This document shows, one piece after another, positions 43,888 through 52,586 of a stretch of DNA of 64,000 bases. The first letter of the stretch is position 1; the number at the start of each line of letters is the position of its first letter. Made by a program: the position numbers and the translations under genes. The notes beneath the pieces are model-generated. The model did no database searches and had not been told where the DNA came from. It saw only the letters and a list, made by a program, of their open reading frames with translations. The DNA is from Paenibacillus sp. (GTDB lineage Bacteria; Bacillota; Bacilli; Paenibacillales; YIM-B00363). Location of the stretch: NCBI RefSeq assembly GCF_031177825.1, contig NZ_JAPSKE010000022.1, positions 1-64,000 on the forward strand, written 5' to 3'.

Positions 43888-44627
43888 TCGGAATCGCGCT
43901 CGCGTTAAGCGGCTGCGGCGCGACGACCGCCCCGATCGACGCGAACAGCGCCGGTTGGTTCGACCATTACTTCGTATATTCGTTTTCCCGCTTGATTTCA
44001 TACTTCGCTCGTCTGTTTCACGGGGATTACGGCTTATCCATTATTCTGGTGACCGTCTTGATCCGTCTGGCGCTCATGCCGCTGATGCTGCGGCAGCTGA
44101 AGAGTCAGTCGGAGATGCAGTCGAAGATGAAGCGTCTCCAACCGGAGCTTCGAGAGCTGCAGGAGAAGTACAAGGACAAGGGAGCGGAGCGCGCCGCCCA
44201 ACAAGCCAAATCGCAGGAGATGATGGCGTTATATCAGAAGCATCAAGTCAATCCGCTCGCTGTCGGATGCTTGCCCGCCCTCATCCAACTGCCTATATTA
44301 TTAGGCTTCTATTACGCCATCCGCCGAACGCCTGAAATTGCGTCCCATTCGTTCCTTTGGTTTAATCTGGGACATCCGGACTTGATCTTGCCGTTCCTCG
44401 CCGCCGCGGTGTATTTCGTACAATTCAAGGTATCCCAGACGGGCTCCGCTCCGGCGAACGGGCAGCAGGAGCAAATAGCGTTCCTCGGTTTGCTATCCCC
44501 GGTCATGATGGGCTTGTTCTCCTTCACCGCCCCCGCCGCGCTGCCGCTATATTGGACGGTCGGCGGCATCATCGTCGTCGCCCAGACGTGGATCGGCAAG
44601 AAGCTGTACGGAAGAGACGAAACATAA
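43812..44627 (+). CDS. yidC: YidC/OxaA-family membrane protein insertase (lipoprotein type)
   Basis: Encodes 271 residues from ATG 43812; GAGGAGG is 12 bases upstream, rather far. The lipoprotein signal ends in LALSGCGATT (Cys about 36). The core has GDYGLSIILVTVLIRLALMPL, a coiled cytoplasmic loop KSQSEMQSKMKRLQPELREL, and NPLAVGCLPALIQLPILLGFYYAI. It inserts membrane proteins, alone or with SecYEG. It matches the Gram-positive SpoIIIJ/YqjG type. A strong terminator follows. Confidence 0.93.
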   Translation: METSTASAGAFGFARLRRPIAFSLLIGIALALSGCGATTAPIDANSAGWFDHYFVYSFSRLISYFARLFHGDYGLSIILVTVLIRLALMPLMLRQLKSQSEMQSKMKRLQPELRELQEKYKDKGAERAAQQAKSQEMMALYQKHQVNPLAVGCLPALIQLPILLGFYYAIRRTPEIASHSFLWFNLGHPDLILPFLAAAVYFVQFKVSQTGSAPANGQQEQIAFLGLLSPVMMGLFSFTAPAALPLYWTVGGIIVVAQTWIGKKLYGRDET

Positions 44628-44636
44628 TCGAACCGC

Positions 44637-44673
44637 AAGAGGCCGGTCCGGGACGTTCCCGGACCGGCCTCTT
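44637..44673. terminator. Intrinsic terminator
   Basis: AAGAGGCCGGTCCGGGA pairs perfectly with TCCCGGACCGGCCTCTT around a three-base loop. It separates yidC and the convergent opuAC. Confidence 0.9.
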
Positions 44674-44689
44674 ATTCGTGCGGGTTAGA

Positions 44690-45556
44690 TTACTCCAACC
44701 ACGACTTCACTTTGTCCTCGTTCGCCTCTACCCATGCCTTCGCGGCATCCGCCGGCTCCGCGCCTTCTTGAATGTCGACCATGACGGCCGCCATCTCGTC
44801 CGGCGTCCAATTGAACGCGTCGAGCAGCTTGTACGCGTCCGGATGATCCTTCTCCAAGTCCTTCCGCACGATCGTATGAATTTGCTCGTCACCGCCGTAG
44901 ACGCCCTGCGGATCCTCTAAATACTTCAAGTCCATCTTCCCGAATTTCCAGTGCGGCGTCCAACCCGTGACGATGATCGGCTTCTGATCGTTGTACGCGG
45001 ATTGCAGCTCCGTCGCCATCGCGGCGGACGAGCTTTCGAGCAGCGTCCAACCTTCGAGGCCGTAGGCGGGAATCGCTTCTTCCGTAGCCATCATGATGCC
45101 CGCGCCCGGTTCGATCCCGATGATCGTGCTGTCCACGAGCTCGGCGACCTCCGGCTTCTTCAGATCCTCGATCGAGGCGACGTCCATGTACGCGGGGACG
45201 ACCAATCCGACTTTGGTTCCGTCCAAGTTCGGTCCGAGATCGACGAACTTGCCTTCGTTGTCCTTATAATAGCTCTCATGCGTGGACGGGAGCCAAGCGG
45301 CCACCATCGCGTCCGCGCTGCCGTCCGAGACGCCCGTCCACATCGGACCCGCGTCGACTTGGAGCATCTCCACTTCGTACCCGAGCTCCTTCTCCAACAC
45401 GTATTCGACGACGTGCGTGCTCGCGATCTCCGAATCCCAAGCGACGTAAGCGAGCGTCAGCTCCTTCTTCGCCGCTCCTCCCGTAGAGCAGCCCGCCGCG
45501 ATCAGCGAGGCCCCCAACAAGAGCGCAATACTTTTCCCCATAGACTTCTTAAACAT
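44690..45556 (-). CDS. opuAC: Glycine-betaine/proline-betaine ABC transporter substrate-binding lipoprotein
   Basis: Encodes 288 residues from ATG 45556 with GGGAGAGGA upstream. The lipid-attachment site is IAAGCSTGG (Cys23). The binding-cage aromatics of the OpuAC family are visible in AYVAWDSE, AAWLPSTHESYY and VTGWTPHWKF. It captures betaine-type osmoprotectants. Its start overlaps opuAB by eight bases, and the order opuAA-AB-AC matches B. subtilis. Confidence 0.95.
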   Translation of the reverse strand: MFKKSMGKSIALLLGASLIAAGCSTGGAAKKELTLAYVAWDSEIASTHVVEYVLEKELGYEVEMLQVDAGPMWTGVSDGSADAMVAAWLPSTHESYYKDNEGKFVDLGPNLDGTKVGLVVPAYMDVASIEDLKKPEVAELVDSTIIGIEPGAGIMMATEEAIPAYGLEGWTLLESSSAAMATELQSAYNDQKPIIVTGWTPHWKFGKMDLKYLEDPQGVYGGDEQIHTIVRKDLEKDHPDAYKLLDAFNWTPDEMAAVMVDIQEGAEPADAAKAWVEANEDKVKSWLE

Positions 45557-46394
45557 TCGATCCTCTCCCTTTCCTATGAACAAGATGATGTGTGAATCGA
45601 TCCAACACGATCGCCAGGATGACGACCGCGAGGCCCGCTTCGAACCCGACCCCCGTCTTTACTTGGGTAATCGCTTGGTACACCTTCGACCCGACGCCCT
45701 GCGCCCCGATCATCGAAGCGATGACGACCATGGATAACGACAGCATAATCGTCTGGTTGACCCCGGCCATAATCGAAGGCACGGCCAACGGCAGCTGCAG
45801 CTTCACCAGCTTCTGAACGGGGGTGGAGCCGAACGCTTCGGCCGCCTCCACCAAGTCCTTAGGCACCTGCCGAATGCCGAGATTCGTCAACCGAATCGTC
45901 GGCGGAATGGCGAAGATGACGGAAGCGATGACGCCCGGCACGACGCCCAGCGAGAAGAAGGACACCGCCGGGATCAGGTACACGAACGCAGGCATCGTCT
46001 GCATGAAGTCGAGAATCGGCGTGACGACGTTTCGTACCGTATTGCTCTGCGCGCACCAGATGCCGAGCGGGACGCCGAGCACGATGGAGATGACGGCCGA
46101 GGTGAGCACCAGCGCCAACGTCTGCATCGTCGGGTCCCACAGTCCCATATTCCAGATGAGCAGAAACCCGACCGCCGTAAAGACCGCGAGCCGCCAGCGC
46201 CCGAGGGCGTATGCGATGCCCGTAAGCAGCAGGATCGTGATCGGAGCCGGTATCGCTTGGAACACGATTTCGAATCCGTCGACGACGGAACCGATGACCA
46301 TTTTTATAACGTCGAACAAGGGCTGGACATGGTTTTCCAACCACGATTCCAGCGCTTCGACCCACTTCCCTAACGGTATTCTGGGAATTCCCAT
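45549..46394 (-). CDS. opuAB: Glycine-betaine ABC transporter permease
   Basis: Encodes 281 residues with six to seven hydrophobic segments. The ATPase-coupling EAA loop is EAAEAFGSTPVQKLVKLQLPLAVPSIMAG. It forms the channel with OpuAA as ATPase. It begins eight bases after opuAA. Confidence 0.95.
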   Translation of the reverse strand: MGIPRIPLGKWVEALESWLENHVQPLFDVIKMVIGSVVDGFEIVFQAIPAPITILLLTGIAYALGRWRLAVFTAVGFLLIWNMGLWDPTMQTLALVLTSAVISIVLGVPLGIWCAQSNTVRNVVTPILDFMQTMPAFVYLIPAVSFFSLGVVPGVIASVIFAIPPTIRLTNLGIRQVPKDLVEAAEAFGSTPVQKLVKLQLPLAVPSIMAGVNQTIMLSLSMVVIASMIGAQGVGSKVYQAITQVKTGVGFEAGLAVVILAIVLDRFTHHLVHRKGRGSNV

Positions 46395-46402
46395 GTATTG
46401 AC

Positions 46403-47593
46403 TTAACCTCCTCCCACGTTTTGATTGCCGGCGAGCGCGCCGAGGACGGAGCCTCGGATAATGATGCCGCGCAGCTTGTTATGCTCGTCGACGACCGCGA
46501 CCGGTACGCGGGTGTCGCTCATGATTTGAAATAAATCGTTCAAGACCGTGTCGGGACGCACCTCGGGCACGTCCTTGATCATAATGTCCTGCAGCGTCTT
46601 CCCGTCCTTCACCGCGGACGAGGCGTCGTCCGCCGTCACGACGCCGAGCAGGTTGCGCTCGTTGCCCACGACATACAGACTGGAGACGCCTCGTTCCTTC
46701 ATGAGCTGCAGCGCGACGCGCGGGCCACGGTCGGGCGATACCGTCTCCGGCCGCCGCATGACGTGGGCCGCCGTCAGCACCTTGGATAAGTCGACGTCCT
46801 CGACGAACCGTTCGACGTAATCGTTCGCCGGATTCGTCAAGATTTGCTCCGGCGTACCGATCTGCACGACGGCGCCGTCCTTCATGAGCGCGATCCGGTC
46901 GCCGATGCGCAGCGCTTCGTCCAAGTCGTGGGTAATGAAGACGATCGTCTTCTTCATCTGCGCTTGGAGCTGCAGCAGCTCATCCTGCATGTCTTTGCGG
47001 ATCAACGGATCGAGCGCGCTGAACGCTTCGTCCATGAGCAGCACGTCCGGGTCGTTGGCGAGTCCCCGCGCGAGTCCGACCCGCTGCTGCATGCCGCCGC
47101 TCAGCTCATCCGGCTTCTTATGTTCCCAGCCGCTCAGGCCGACGAGTTCTAACGCTTGCATGGCTTTCTCGCGGCGCTGCTTCTTCGGCTCGCCTTGAAC
47201 CTCGAGGCCGTATTCTACATTTTCCAAGACGGTACGATGCGGGAATAAGGCGAATTTCTGAAACACCATGCTGATTTGCTTCCGCCGGATGTCGCGCAGC
47301 TGCTCCGCGTCCGCCTTCACGATGTCTTTCCCGTTGATCAACACTTGCCCGTCCGTCGGCTCGATCAAGCGGTTCAACAGCCGCACCAACGTCGACTTCC
47401 CGCTGCCCGACAATCCCATGATGACGAATATTTCGCCGGGCTCGATCGAGAAATCCACCCGGTTCACGCCGACGGTCAGCTCCGTCTCGGCTAAGATCTT
47501 CTCCTTGGACCACCCTTGCTTCAGCAGCGGGAGGGCCCGTTTCGGGTCGTTACCGAATATCTTGGTCACCTGCTTCGCCTCAATGATCGGCAT
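46403..47593 (-). CDS. opuAA: Glycine-betaine ABC transporter ATP-binding protein with CBS domains
   Basis: Encodes 396 residues. Walker A is GLSGSGKS, the signature LSGGMQQRVGLARG, and Walker B VLLMDEAFSALDP. The C-terminal ~110 residues contain two CBS motifs (RVALQLMKERGVSSLYVV, TVLNDLFQIMSDTRVPVAVV) that sense ionic strength in OpuA. AGGGGGAG precedes the ATG. The gene is divergent from gbsR. Confidence 0.96.
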   Translation of the reverse strand: MPIIEAKQVTKIFGNDPKRALPLLKQGWSKEKILAETELTVGVNRVDFSIEPGEIFVIMGLSGSGKSTLVRLLNRLIEPTDGQVLINGKDIVKADAEQLRDIRRKQISMVFQKFALFPHRTVLENVEYGLEVQGEPKKQRREKAMQALELVGLSGWEHKKPDELSGGMQQRVGLARGLANDPDVLLMDEAFSALDPLIRKDMQDELLQLQAQMKKTIVFITHDLDEALRIGDRIALMKDGAVVQIGTPEQILTNPANDYVERFVEDVDLSKVLTAAHVMRRPETVSPDRGPRVALQLMKERGVSSLYVVGNERNLLGVVTADDASSAVKDGKTLQDIMIKDVPEVRPDTVLNDLFQIMSDTRVPVAVVDEHNKLRGIIIRGSVLGALAGNQNVGGG

Positions 47594-47697
47594 CCTGCTC
47601 CCCCTCTCTTATGTTCCGTTGCGCCTTTATTGCTCTGGGCTTAAGTCTAAAGGTAGGGGGACGATAGGGTCAAAACGGAAAATGGGTCGTATGGTTT

Positions 47698-47729
47698 GTA
47701 AAGTTTAAACTTTACGTACATTACGTACA
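47698..47729. promoter_or_regulatory. Candidate GbsR operator in the opuA-gbsR gap
   Basis: The 18-base perfect palindrome GTAAAGTTTAAACTTTAC (47698-47715) overlaps two tandem copies of TTACGTACA (47712-47720 and 47721-47729). It lies between opuAA and gbsR, upstream of both. Confidence 0.55.
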
Positions 47730-47770
47730 GAATACTCTAATATACTCCCAATTCTGCCCACGGCTTTCTC

Positions 47771-47799
47771 TTTACATGAAGAGCATCGTTTCCTACAAT
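47771..47799 (+). promoter_or_regulatory. Sigma-A promoter of gbsR
   Basis: TTTACA and TACAAT are 17 bases apart and lie 57 bases upstream of the gbsR start. Confidence 0.65.
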
Positions 47800-47856
47800 G
47801 AGGATTAATGTCTCAGCGGCTCGCGACTCCCCCGCAGAAGGAGGGAAACACAACGA

Positions 47857-48420
47857 ATGAATAAACTACAAGGCCTATCGAACGAGCAAATCGATAAGAT
47901 TCAGTCCATCCGCCAGCGCGTCATCGAGACGATCGGCAGCAATATGGACTTATACGGGATTACCTTGTCCATCGGGCATATGTACGGGCATATGTATTTT
48001 CAGAACGAACCCGTAACCCTCGACGAGATGGGCGACGTCATGGGCATGAGCAAGACGAGCATGAGTACGGGCATGCGTACGTTAATCGATCTCAAGATGG
48101 TCCACAAGGTATGGGGGAAGGGATCGCGGAAGGATCTATACGTCGTGGAGCACGATTGGCACCAGACGTTCATCGACTACTTCTCGGTGCAATGGCGCAA
48201 GTCGATCGAGATGAACATCTCGGCGATCAACAAGGCGCTGGCCGAGGTGAAGAAGCTCCGTCGCGAAGCGCAGGAGACGCAAGACGGCCCGCTCTCCGAC
48301 GTATTGGATCATGACGAGAAGAAGCTGGTCGAGGCGCGGAAATACTACTTGTGGCTCGGCCGGCTGATCGACGCCTTCGAGTCCGGCGATATTTTCGAGC
48401 TCGTGCCGAAAGAGGAATAA
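47857..48420 (+). CDS. gbsR: GbsR/OpcR-type regulator of osmoprotectant uptake
   Basis: Encodes 187 residues of the GbsR/MarR-like family with a winged-helix pattern: MYFQNEPVTLDEMGDVMGMSKTSMSTGMRTL. In B. subtilis these repressors sense choline or glycine betaine. The gene is divergent from opuAA, so it likely represses that operon. AAGGAGGG lies ten bases upstream of the ATG. Confidence 0.93.
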   Translation: MNKLQGLSNEQIDKIQSIRQRVIETIGSNMDLYGITLSIGHMYGHMYFQNEPVTLDEMGDVMGMSKTSMSTGMRTLIDLKMVHKVWGKGSRKDLYVVEHDWHQTFIDYFSVQWRKSIEMNISAINKALAEVKKLRREAQETQDGPLSDVLDHDEKKLVEARKYYLWLGRLIDAFESGDIFELVPKEE

Positions 48421-48429
48421 TACGAAAGC

Positions 48430-48475
48430 GACCGCATCCCCGGAGCGTTCCCCGGGGTCGCGATCGCTTTTTTTC
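48430..48475. terminator. Bidirectional terminator
   Basis: An AAAGCGA/TCGCTTT base with inner CCCCGG/CCGGGG pairing is followed by a T-run. It separates the convergent gbsR and BCCT genes. Confidence 0.8.
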
Positions 48476-48483
48476 GTTGGGTT

Positions 48484-50046
48484 TTATTTCGCCTTCTGCT
48501 TGCGGCCGGGGAACGGGAGCCTGCCTCCCTCGCGCTCCTCGAACGGAGCCGCCCCCCGGCCCTTGCCGGAAGCGGGTCGAAGCTCGCCGTTGAACGCCTT
48601 CAACATGGCGACCACCATCAGAATCAGCACGAAGGACAAGGGGAAGGCGGCCACGATGATCGCGGTTTGCATCGCCTCGAGACCCCCGGACATCGTCAGC
48701 ACGACCGCGGAAGCGGAAAGCAGGAGCCCCCAGATCGTCTTCACGCTCGTAGGCGGATTGAGACTGCCGTTCGTCGTCTGCATCCCGAGCACGAAAGTGG
48801 CGGAATCGGCGGACGTAATGAAGAACGTGGAGATGAGAATCAGCGTGACGATCACCAATACCCCTTGCAGCGGCAGATGTTCGAATACGGCGAAGACGGC
48901 CGTCTCGAGCGCCTGGTCCGAGATCGGCACTCCGAGCCGGTATTCCAAATCGAGCGCGGTGCCGCCGAAGACGGCGAACCAGACCGTGCACACGAGCGTC
49001 GGAATGACGGTGACGGCGACGACGAATTCCCGGACCGTCCTTCCCTTCGATACGCGGGCGATGAACGTACCGACGAACGGCGCCCAGGCGATCCACCACG
49101 CCCAGTAGAAGATCGTCCAGCTTTGCACCCATGCCGCTCGCTCGGGGTTGAACGGCGCCAGACGCAGCCCCATGCTGGGCAAATTCTGAATGTATTCGCC
49201 GAGCGTCGTGATATACAGATTTAATAAAAACACTGTAGGACCTACGAACAGCACCGTGAAAAACAAAATCGCAGCCAGAGCCATGTTGATATTGCTTAGA
49301 TACGTGATGCCCCGCTTCAGCCCGGTTCCCGCGGACAGGATGAACAACACGGTCACGACGGCGATAATCGCGAGCTGAATGCCGAAGTTGTTCGGAATCC
49401 CCGTTAAGTAGCTAAGGCCTCCGTTAATCTGCGCCGCCCCCAGCCCGAGCGACGCGGCGACGCCGAAGATCGTCGCGAACACGGCGATCGTATCGATCGT
49501 CGTGCCGGTCACGCCTTTGGTTCGTTCGCCGAACAACGGAATGAGCGCCGCGCTCATAAGACCCGGATACCCCTTGCGGAACTTAAAGTATGCGAGCGCG
49601 AGCGCGATCGTCGCATAGATCGCCCAGGCGTGAAAACCCCAATGAAGATACGTGTACCGCAGCGCGAGCTTCGCCGCTTCGTCGGTTTTCGCCTCGCCGA
49701 GCGGCGGACTGGCGAAGTGGGAGATCGGCTCGGACACCCCGAAGAAGAGCAGCCCGATGCCCATGCCCGCGCTGAACAACAGCGCGAACCACGTCAATCG
49801 ATTGAAGTCGGGCACGTCCTCCGGTTGCCCAAGCTTGATCTTCCCGTACCGACTGAACACCAAAAACACGGCGAACAGTAAAAATAAGGTGGCGCACAAT
49901 TGATAAAACCAACCGAACGATTCCAGGAAGAACGACTGCAAACCGCTCATCACGTCCGACAACCGGTCCGGAAACGCCGCGCCCCATCCCACGAATACAA
50001 GGCACACCGCCAAGGCGATCCAAAACACCTTCGTTACCTGCCGCAT
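48484..50046 (-). CDS. BCCT-family betaine/choline/carnitine transporter
   Basis: Encodes 520 residues with about 12 transmembrane segments. The BCCT signature is WTIFYWAWWIAWAPFVGTFIARVSKG in pattern, with GFHAWAIYATIALALAYFKFRKGYP earlier. It is a sodium- or proton-coupled osmoprotectant carrier (OpuD/BetL-like). The C-terminal tail is basic and cytoplasmic. AAGGAGTG precedes the ATG. Its proximity to opuA-gbsR makes this an osmoprotection region. Confidence 0.95.
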   Translation of the reverse strand: MRQVTKVFWIALAVCLVFVGWGAAFPDRLSDVMSGLQSFFLESFGWFYQLCATLFLLFAVFLVFSRYGKIKLGQPEDVPDFNRLTWFALLFSAGMGIGLLFFGVSEPISHFASPPLGEAKTDEAAKLALRYTYLHWGFHAWAIYATIALALAYFKFRKGYPGLMSAALIPLFGERTKGVTGTTIDTIAVFATIFGVAASLGLGAAQINGGLSYLTGIPNNFGIQLAIIAVVTVLFILSAGTGLKRGITYLSNINMALAAILFFTVLFVGPTVFLLNLYITTLGEYIQNLPSMGLRLAPFNPERAAWVQSWTIFYWAWWIAWAPFVGTFIARVSKGRTVREFVVAVTVIPTLVCTVWFAVFGGTALDLEYRLGVPISDQALETAVFAVFEHLPLQGVLVIVTLILISTFFITSADSATFVLGMQTTNGSLNPPTSVKTIWGLLLSASAVVLTMSGGLEAMQTAIIVAAFPLSFVLILMVVAMLKAFNGELRPASGKGRGAAPFEEREGGRLPFPGRKQKAK

Positions 50047-50145
50047 GACATCTCACTCCTTGCCCATAGGATGCCGAGTTCCTTCGACTCCCATGCAAGG
50101 GGGACCCTGCTTTTCGCGCTGCTTCTTATCGGGGGCGCAACCCCG

Positions 50146-52215
50146 TCATTCCGGGCGGTTGGCGGAAGCGTTGCCGATTACGAACGGCGAGACGACGCCT
50201 TCGTAGGCGAGGTGCATCGACATTCCGATCGCCGCGTGGATCAGGTTGTGGCAATGGTCCATCCATACGCCGGGGTTGTCGGCCCGGTACGCGACTTCGT
50301 ACGTATCGCCCGGAGCCACGTACAGCGTATCCGAGTACCATGGACTGCCGCCGACCGGGGCGCCGTTCCGGCTGAGCACGAGCATATGGTGACCGTGCAG
50401 ATGCATCGGATGATCCACCATGCCGCGATTCGCGATCGTCGTCTTTACCAGATCGCCTTCCCGTACCATAAACATCGGCGTATTCGGGAATACGTGCCCA
50501 TTGATCGTATACAGCTGCTCGAACGTTCCGTTATAGAAGCCGAGCTTGTTATCCAGGATCATCGTGAATTCCCTGTCGAATACGCTGCTTAGATCGAACG
50601 GCAAGGCGGCGGGCTTGCCGTAGAACGCCGGATCGAACCGTTCCCCATCCGGGACGGGCGGCGCCTCGCCTTCGCCGTCGGCGCTAAACAGCAAACCCGT
50701 CCCCGCTCCCCTCCCGACGGCGAGATACACCGGTTGCTCCGGCATAACGAATTCCACGTCGTACCGGCCGCCTGTCGTCAGCTCCAGTCGCGCGTCGGTC
50801 AAGTCGCTCGGCTCGTTCCACTCGACGCCGTCGATCGCGACGACCTTGAAGGGAGCGCCCACGATTCGGTATGCCTGCTGGACCCAGTTGTCGGTGTTGA
50901 TCAGCCGCAGCCGCACCGTCGTCCCCGGCTCCGCGGATACGCGCTTCAGCGCCTCGCCGCCTAGCGGGTCCCCGATCGCGAGCCCATAGCCCTGCCACTC
51001 GTGGGTCATCACGGTGACGTCCATTCGTTCCGCCGAACCCGCTCGCCCCGCGAGGGGCTTCGGGTCGACGATCAGGGCGCCGAACAACCCCATCTTAACG
51101 CCTTCAGCCGAATGCTGATGCGTGTGATACCAATACGTTCCCGTCTGATCGGCGACGAATCGGTACACATGGCGCTCCCCCGGCATGACCGCATTCTGCG
51201 TCGCCCCGGCCACCCCGTCTTCCGCGTTCGGCACGTTCAGCCCATGCCAATGCAAGGTCACGCCTTCTTCGATATCTTTGTTCACTAACGTAACCTCCAC
51301 CAGCTGTCCGTATTCGAATCGCAGCTCGGGCCCCTGCAGTTGACCGTTATACGTCCATGCTTCCATCGTCCTGCCGTTCGGGAGCGTCACGAGCTTCTTC
51401 TCGGCGGTTAAGGTGACCTTCCGATCGGGCGTACGGTCCCTTGGGCCCGTCAACGACTCAACGCTCGTCGGAACGACGGAACGATGATCGCCGTGACGAC
51501 GCTCGCTCGGAACGCCTCCGCCGAAGTCCATAGAGCCGGTCATCATGCTCATCTGTCCCGGCAGCTTCGAAGCGAGCGAACCGAAGTACATCCATCCCGC
51601 GAAGATGGCCGAGGCGACCGCGACCGTCCCCAGCATCCGCAGCCACTCGCCGCGAGATCCGTTGCGGTTGCGCCGCCGCTGATGATAGGCGGAGCAAGCG
51701 ATCAGAACCGCCGCGGCGGCGAGGGGGGTCAGAATTTCGACCCAGCGGAACGGCACCGGCGGGGCGAACAAATAGTAGAGGCTAAGCCCGGTCAGCCATG
51801 CGGCGACTCGAATCGGCAACGCGAGGAGCGGATGGCCGGCCCCGGCGCGCAGCTCGTCGCCGATCGCGGCGTCGTCCCGCGCCGGCGACGCGGTCCGGAT
51901 CGTCCTCGCGATTCTCGGGAAGGCGAGGCCCGCGGCCGCGAACGCCGAGAGGAGCAGCAGCGGAAGATGCACGAGCCACCTCTCCTGCGTGAACATCCAC
52001 CCGAGCTCCTGATGCATGCGGGAAAACACGACGAGGCGGCCGGCCGCCGCCAGAATGCCTAACGAGCCCGCGGCCAGCGCGACCCATCCCCGCCGAACGA
52101 GTTTCTTGCGATCCTTCGAGGCGGACATGCGCGAGGCTCTCGACGCCGCGATCCAAAAGCAAACCAAAGAAATGAAAATCAATCCGCCGTCCAAGCCGAA
52201 TAACAACGGGTACAT
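50146..52215 (-). CDS. Membrane-anchored multicopper oxidase
   Basis: Encodes 689 residues. Residues about 1-215 hold five to six hydrophobic segments, an unusual N-terminal membrane module. The oxidase part follows with all four copper motifs: TLHWHGLN, YWYHTHQHSAEG, HPMHLHGHH and DHCHNLIHAAIGM. It oxidises a metal or phenolic donor outside the cell and passes electrons to oxygen; Cu(I), Mn(II) or Fe(II) are possible. AAAGGGGAA precedes the ATG. Confidence 0.9.
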   Translation of the reverse strand: MYPLLFGLDGGLIFISLVCFWIAASRASRMSASKDRKKLVRRGWVALAAGSLGILAAAGRLVVFSRMHQELGWMFTQERWLVHLPLLLLSAFAAAGLAFPRIARTIRTASPARDDAAIGDELRAGAGHPLLALPIRVAAWLTGLSLYYLFAPPVPFRWVEILTPLAAAAVLIACSAYHQRRRNRNGSRGEWLRMLGTVAVASAIFAGWMYFGSLASKLPGQMSMMTGSMDFGGGVPSERRHGDHRSVVPTSVESLTGPRDRTPDRKVTLTAEKKLVTLPNGRTMEAWTYNGQLQGPELRFEYGQLVEVTLVNKDIEEGVTLHWHGLNVPNAEDGVAGATQNAVMPGERHVYRFVADQTGTYWYHTHQHSAEGVKMGLFGALIVDPKPLAGRAGSAERMDVTVMTHEWQGYGLAIGDPLGGEALKRVSAEPGTTVRLRLINTDNWVQQAYRIVGAPFKVVAIDGVEWNEPSDLTDARLELTTGGRYDVEFVMPEQPVYLAVGRGAGTGLLFSADGEGEAPPVPDGERFDPAFYGKPAALPFDLSSVFDREFTMILDNKLGFYNGTFEQLYTINGHVFPNTPMFMVREGDLVKTTIANRGMVDHPMHLHGHHMLVLSRNGAPVGGSPWYSDTLYVAPGDTYEVAYRADNPGVWMDHCHNLIHAAIGMSMHLAYEGVVSPFVIGNASANRPE

Positions 52216-52586
52216 AAGCGATTCCCCTTTTTCGCAATCCAGATTCCGGTTCGTCGAACCACGTTCATCTTATCGAACGGAATGGATTCGCTTGAAGGGG
52301 CTGCGGAACGGTTCCTTCCCAGCCCGGAGTCGTGCCCCTCGAAGAACGCGAAAGAGGCCCTCGCCCCATCGGAGCGAATCTCCGATGGAGCAAGGGCCGA
52401 CCGCCGCCTGCAATTATACAGTTATTCGTTCCGGGATAACCTTCGAAGTTTACAGCACCTGCGAAAATACCTTTATTTCCCGCTTCCGCGAAACAACATC
52501 GCCGGAATACCTGCAGGTTTGCAGATATTCCGCCATTTCACGCCTTTTTCCGTTCAATTACATGTATTTCTACATTCCCCGCTCCG
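52216..52586. other. Gap between the multicopper oxidase and nrdF
   Basis: About 370 bases without a credible gene. Two inverted repeats stand out. One at 52356-52398 pairs GGCCCT and CCATCGGAG with CTCCGATGG and AGGGCC and may end transcription from nrdF. The other at 52503-52532 pairs CGGAATA with TATTCCG and CTGCA with TGCAG around GGTT. A short AT-rich tract follows the nrdF stop. Confidence 0.5.
52356..52398 (-). terminator. Probable terminator of nrdIEF
   Basis: GGCCCT-TGC-TCCATCGGAG pairs with CTCCGATGG-GGCG-AGGGCC. On the minus strand TCTTTCGCGTTC follows. It lies about 190 bases beyond the nrdF stop codon. Confidence 0.6.
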
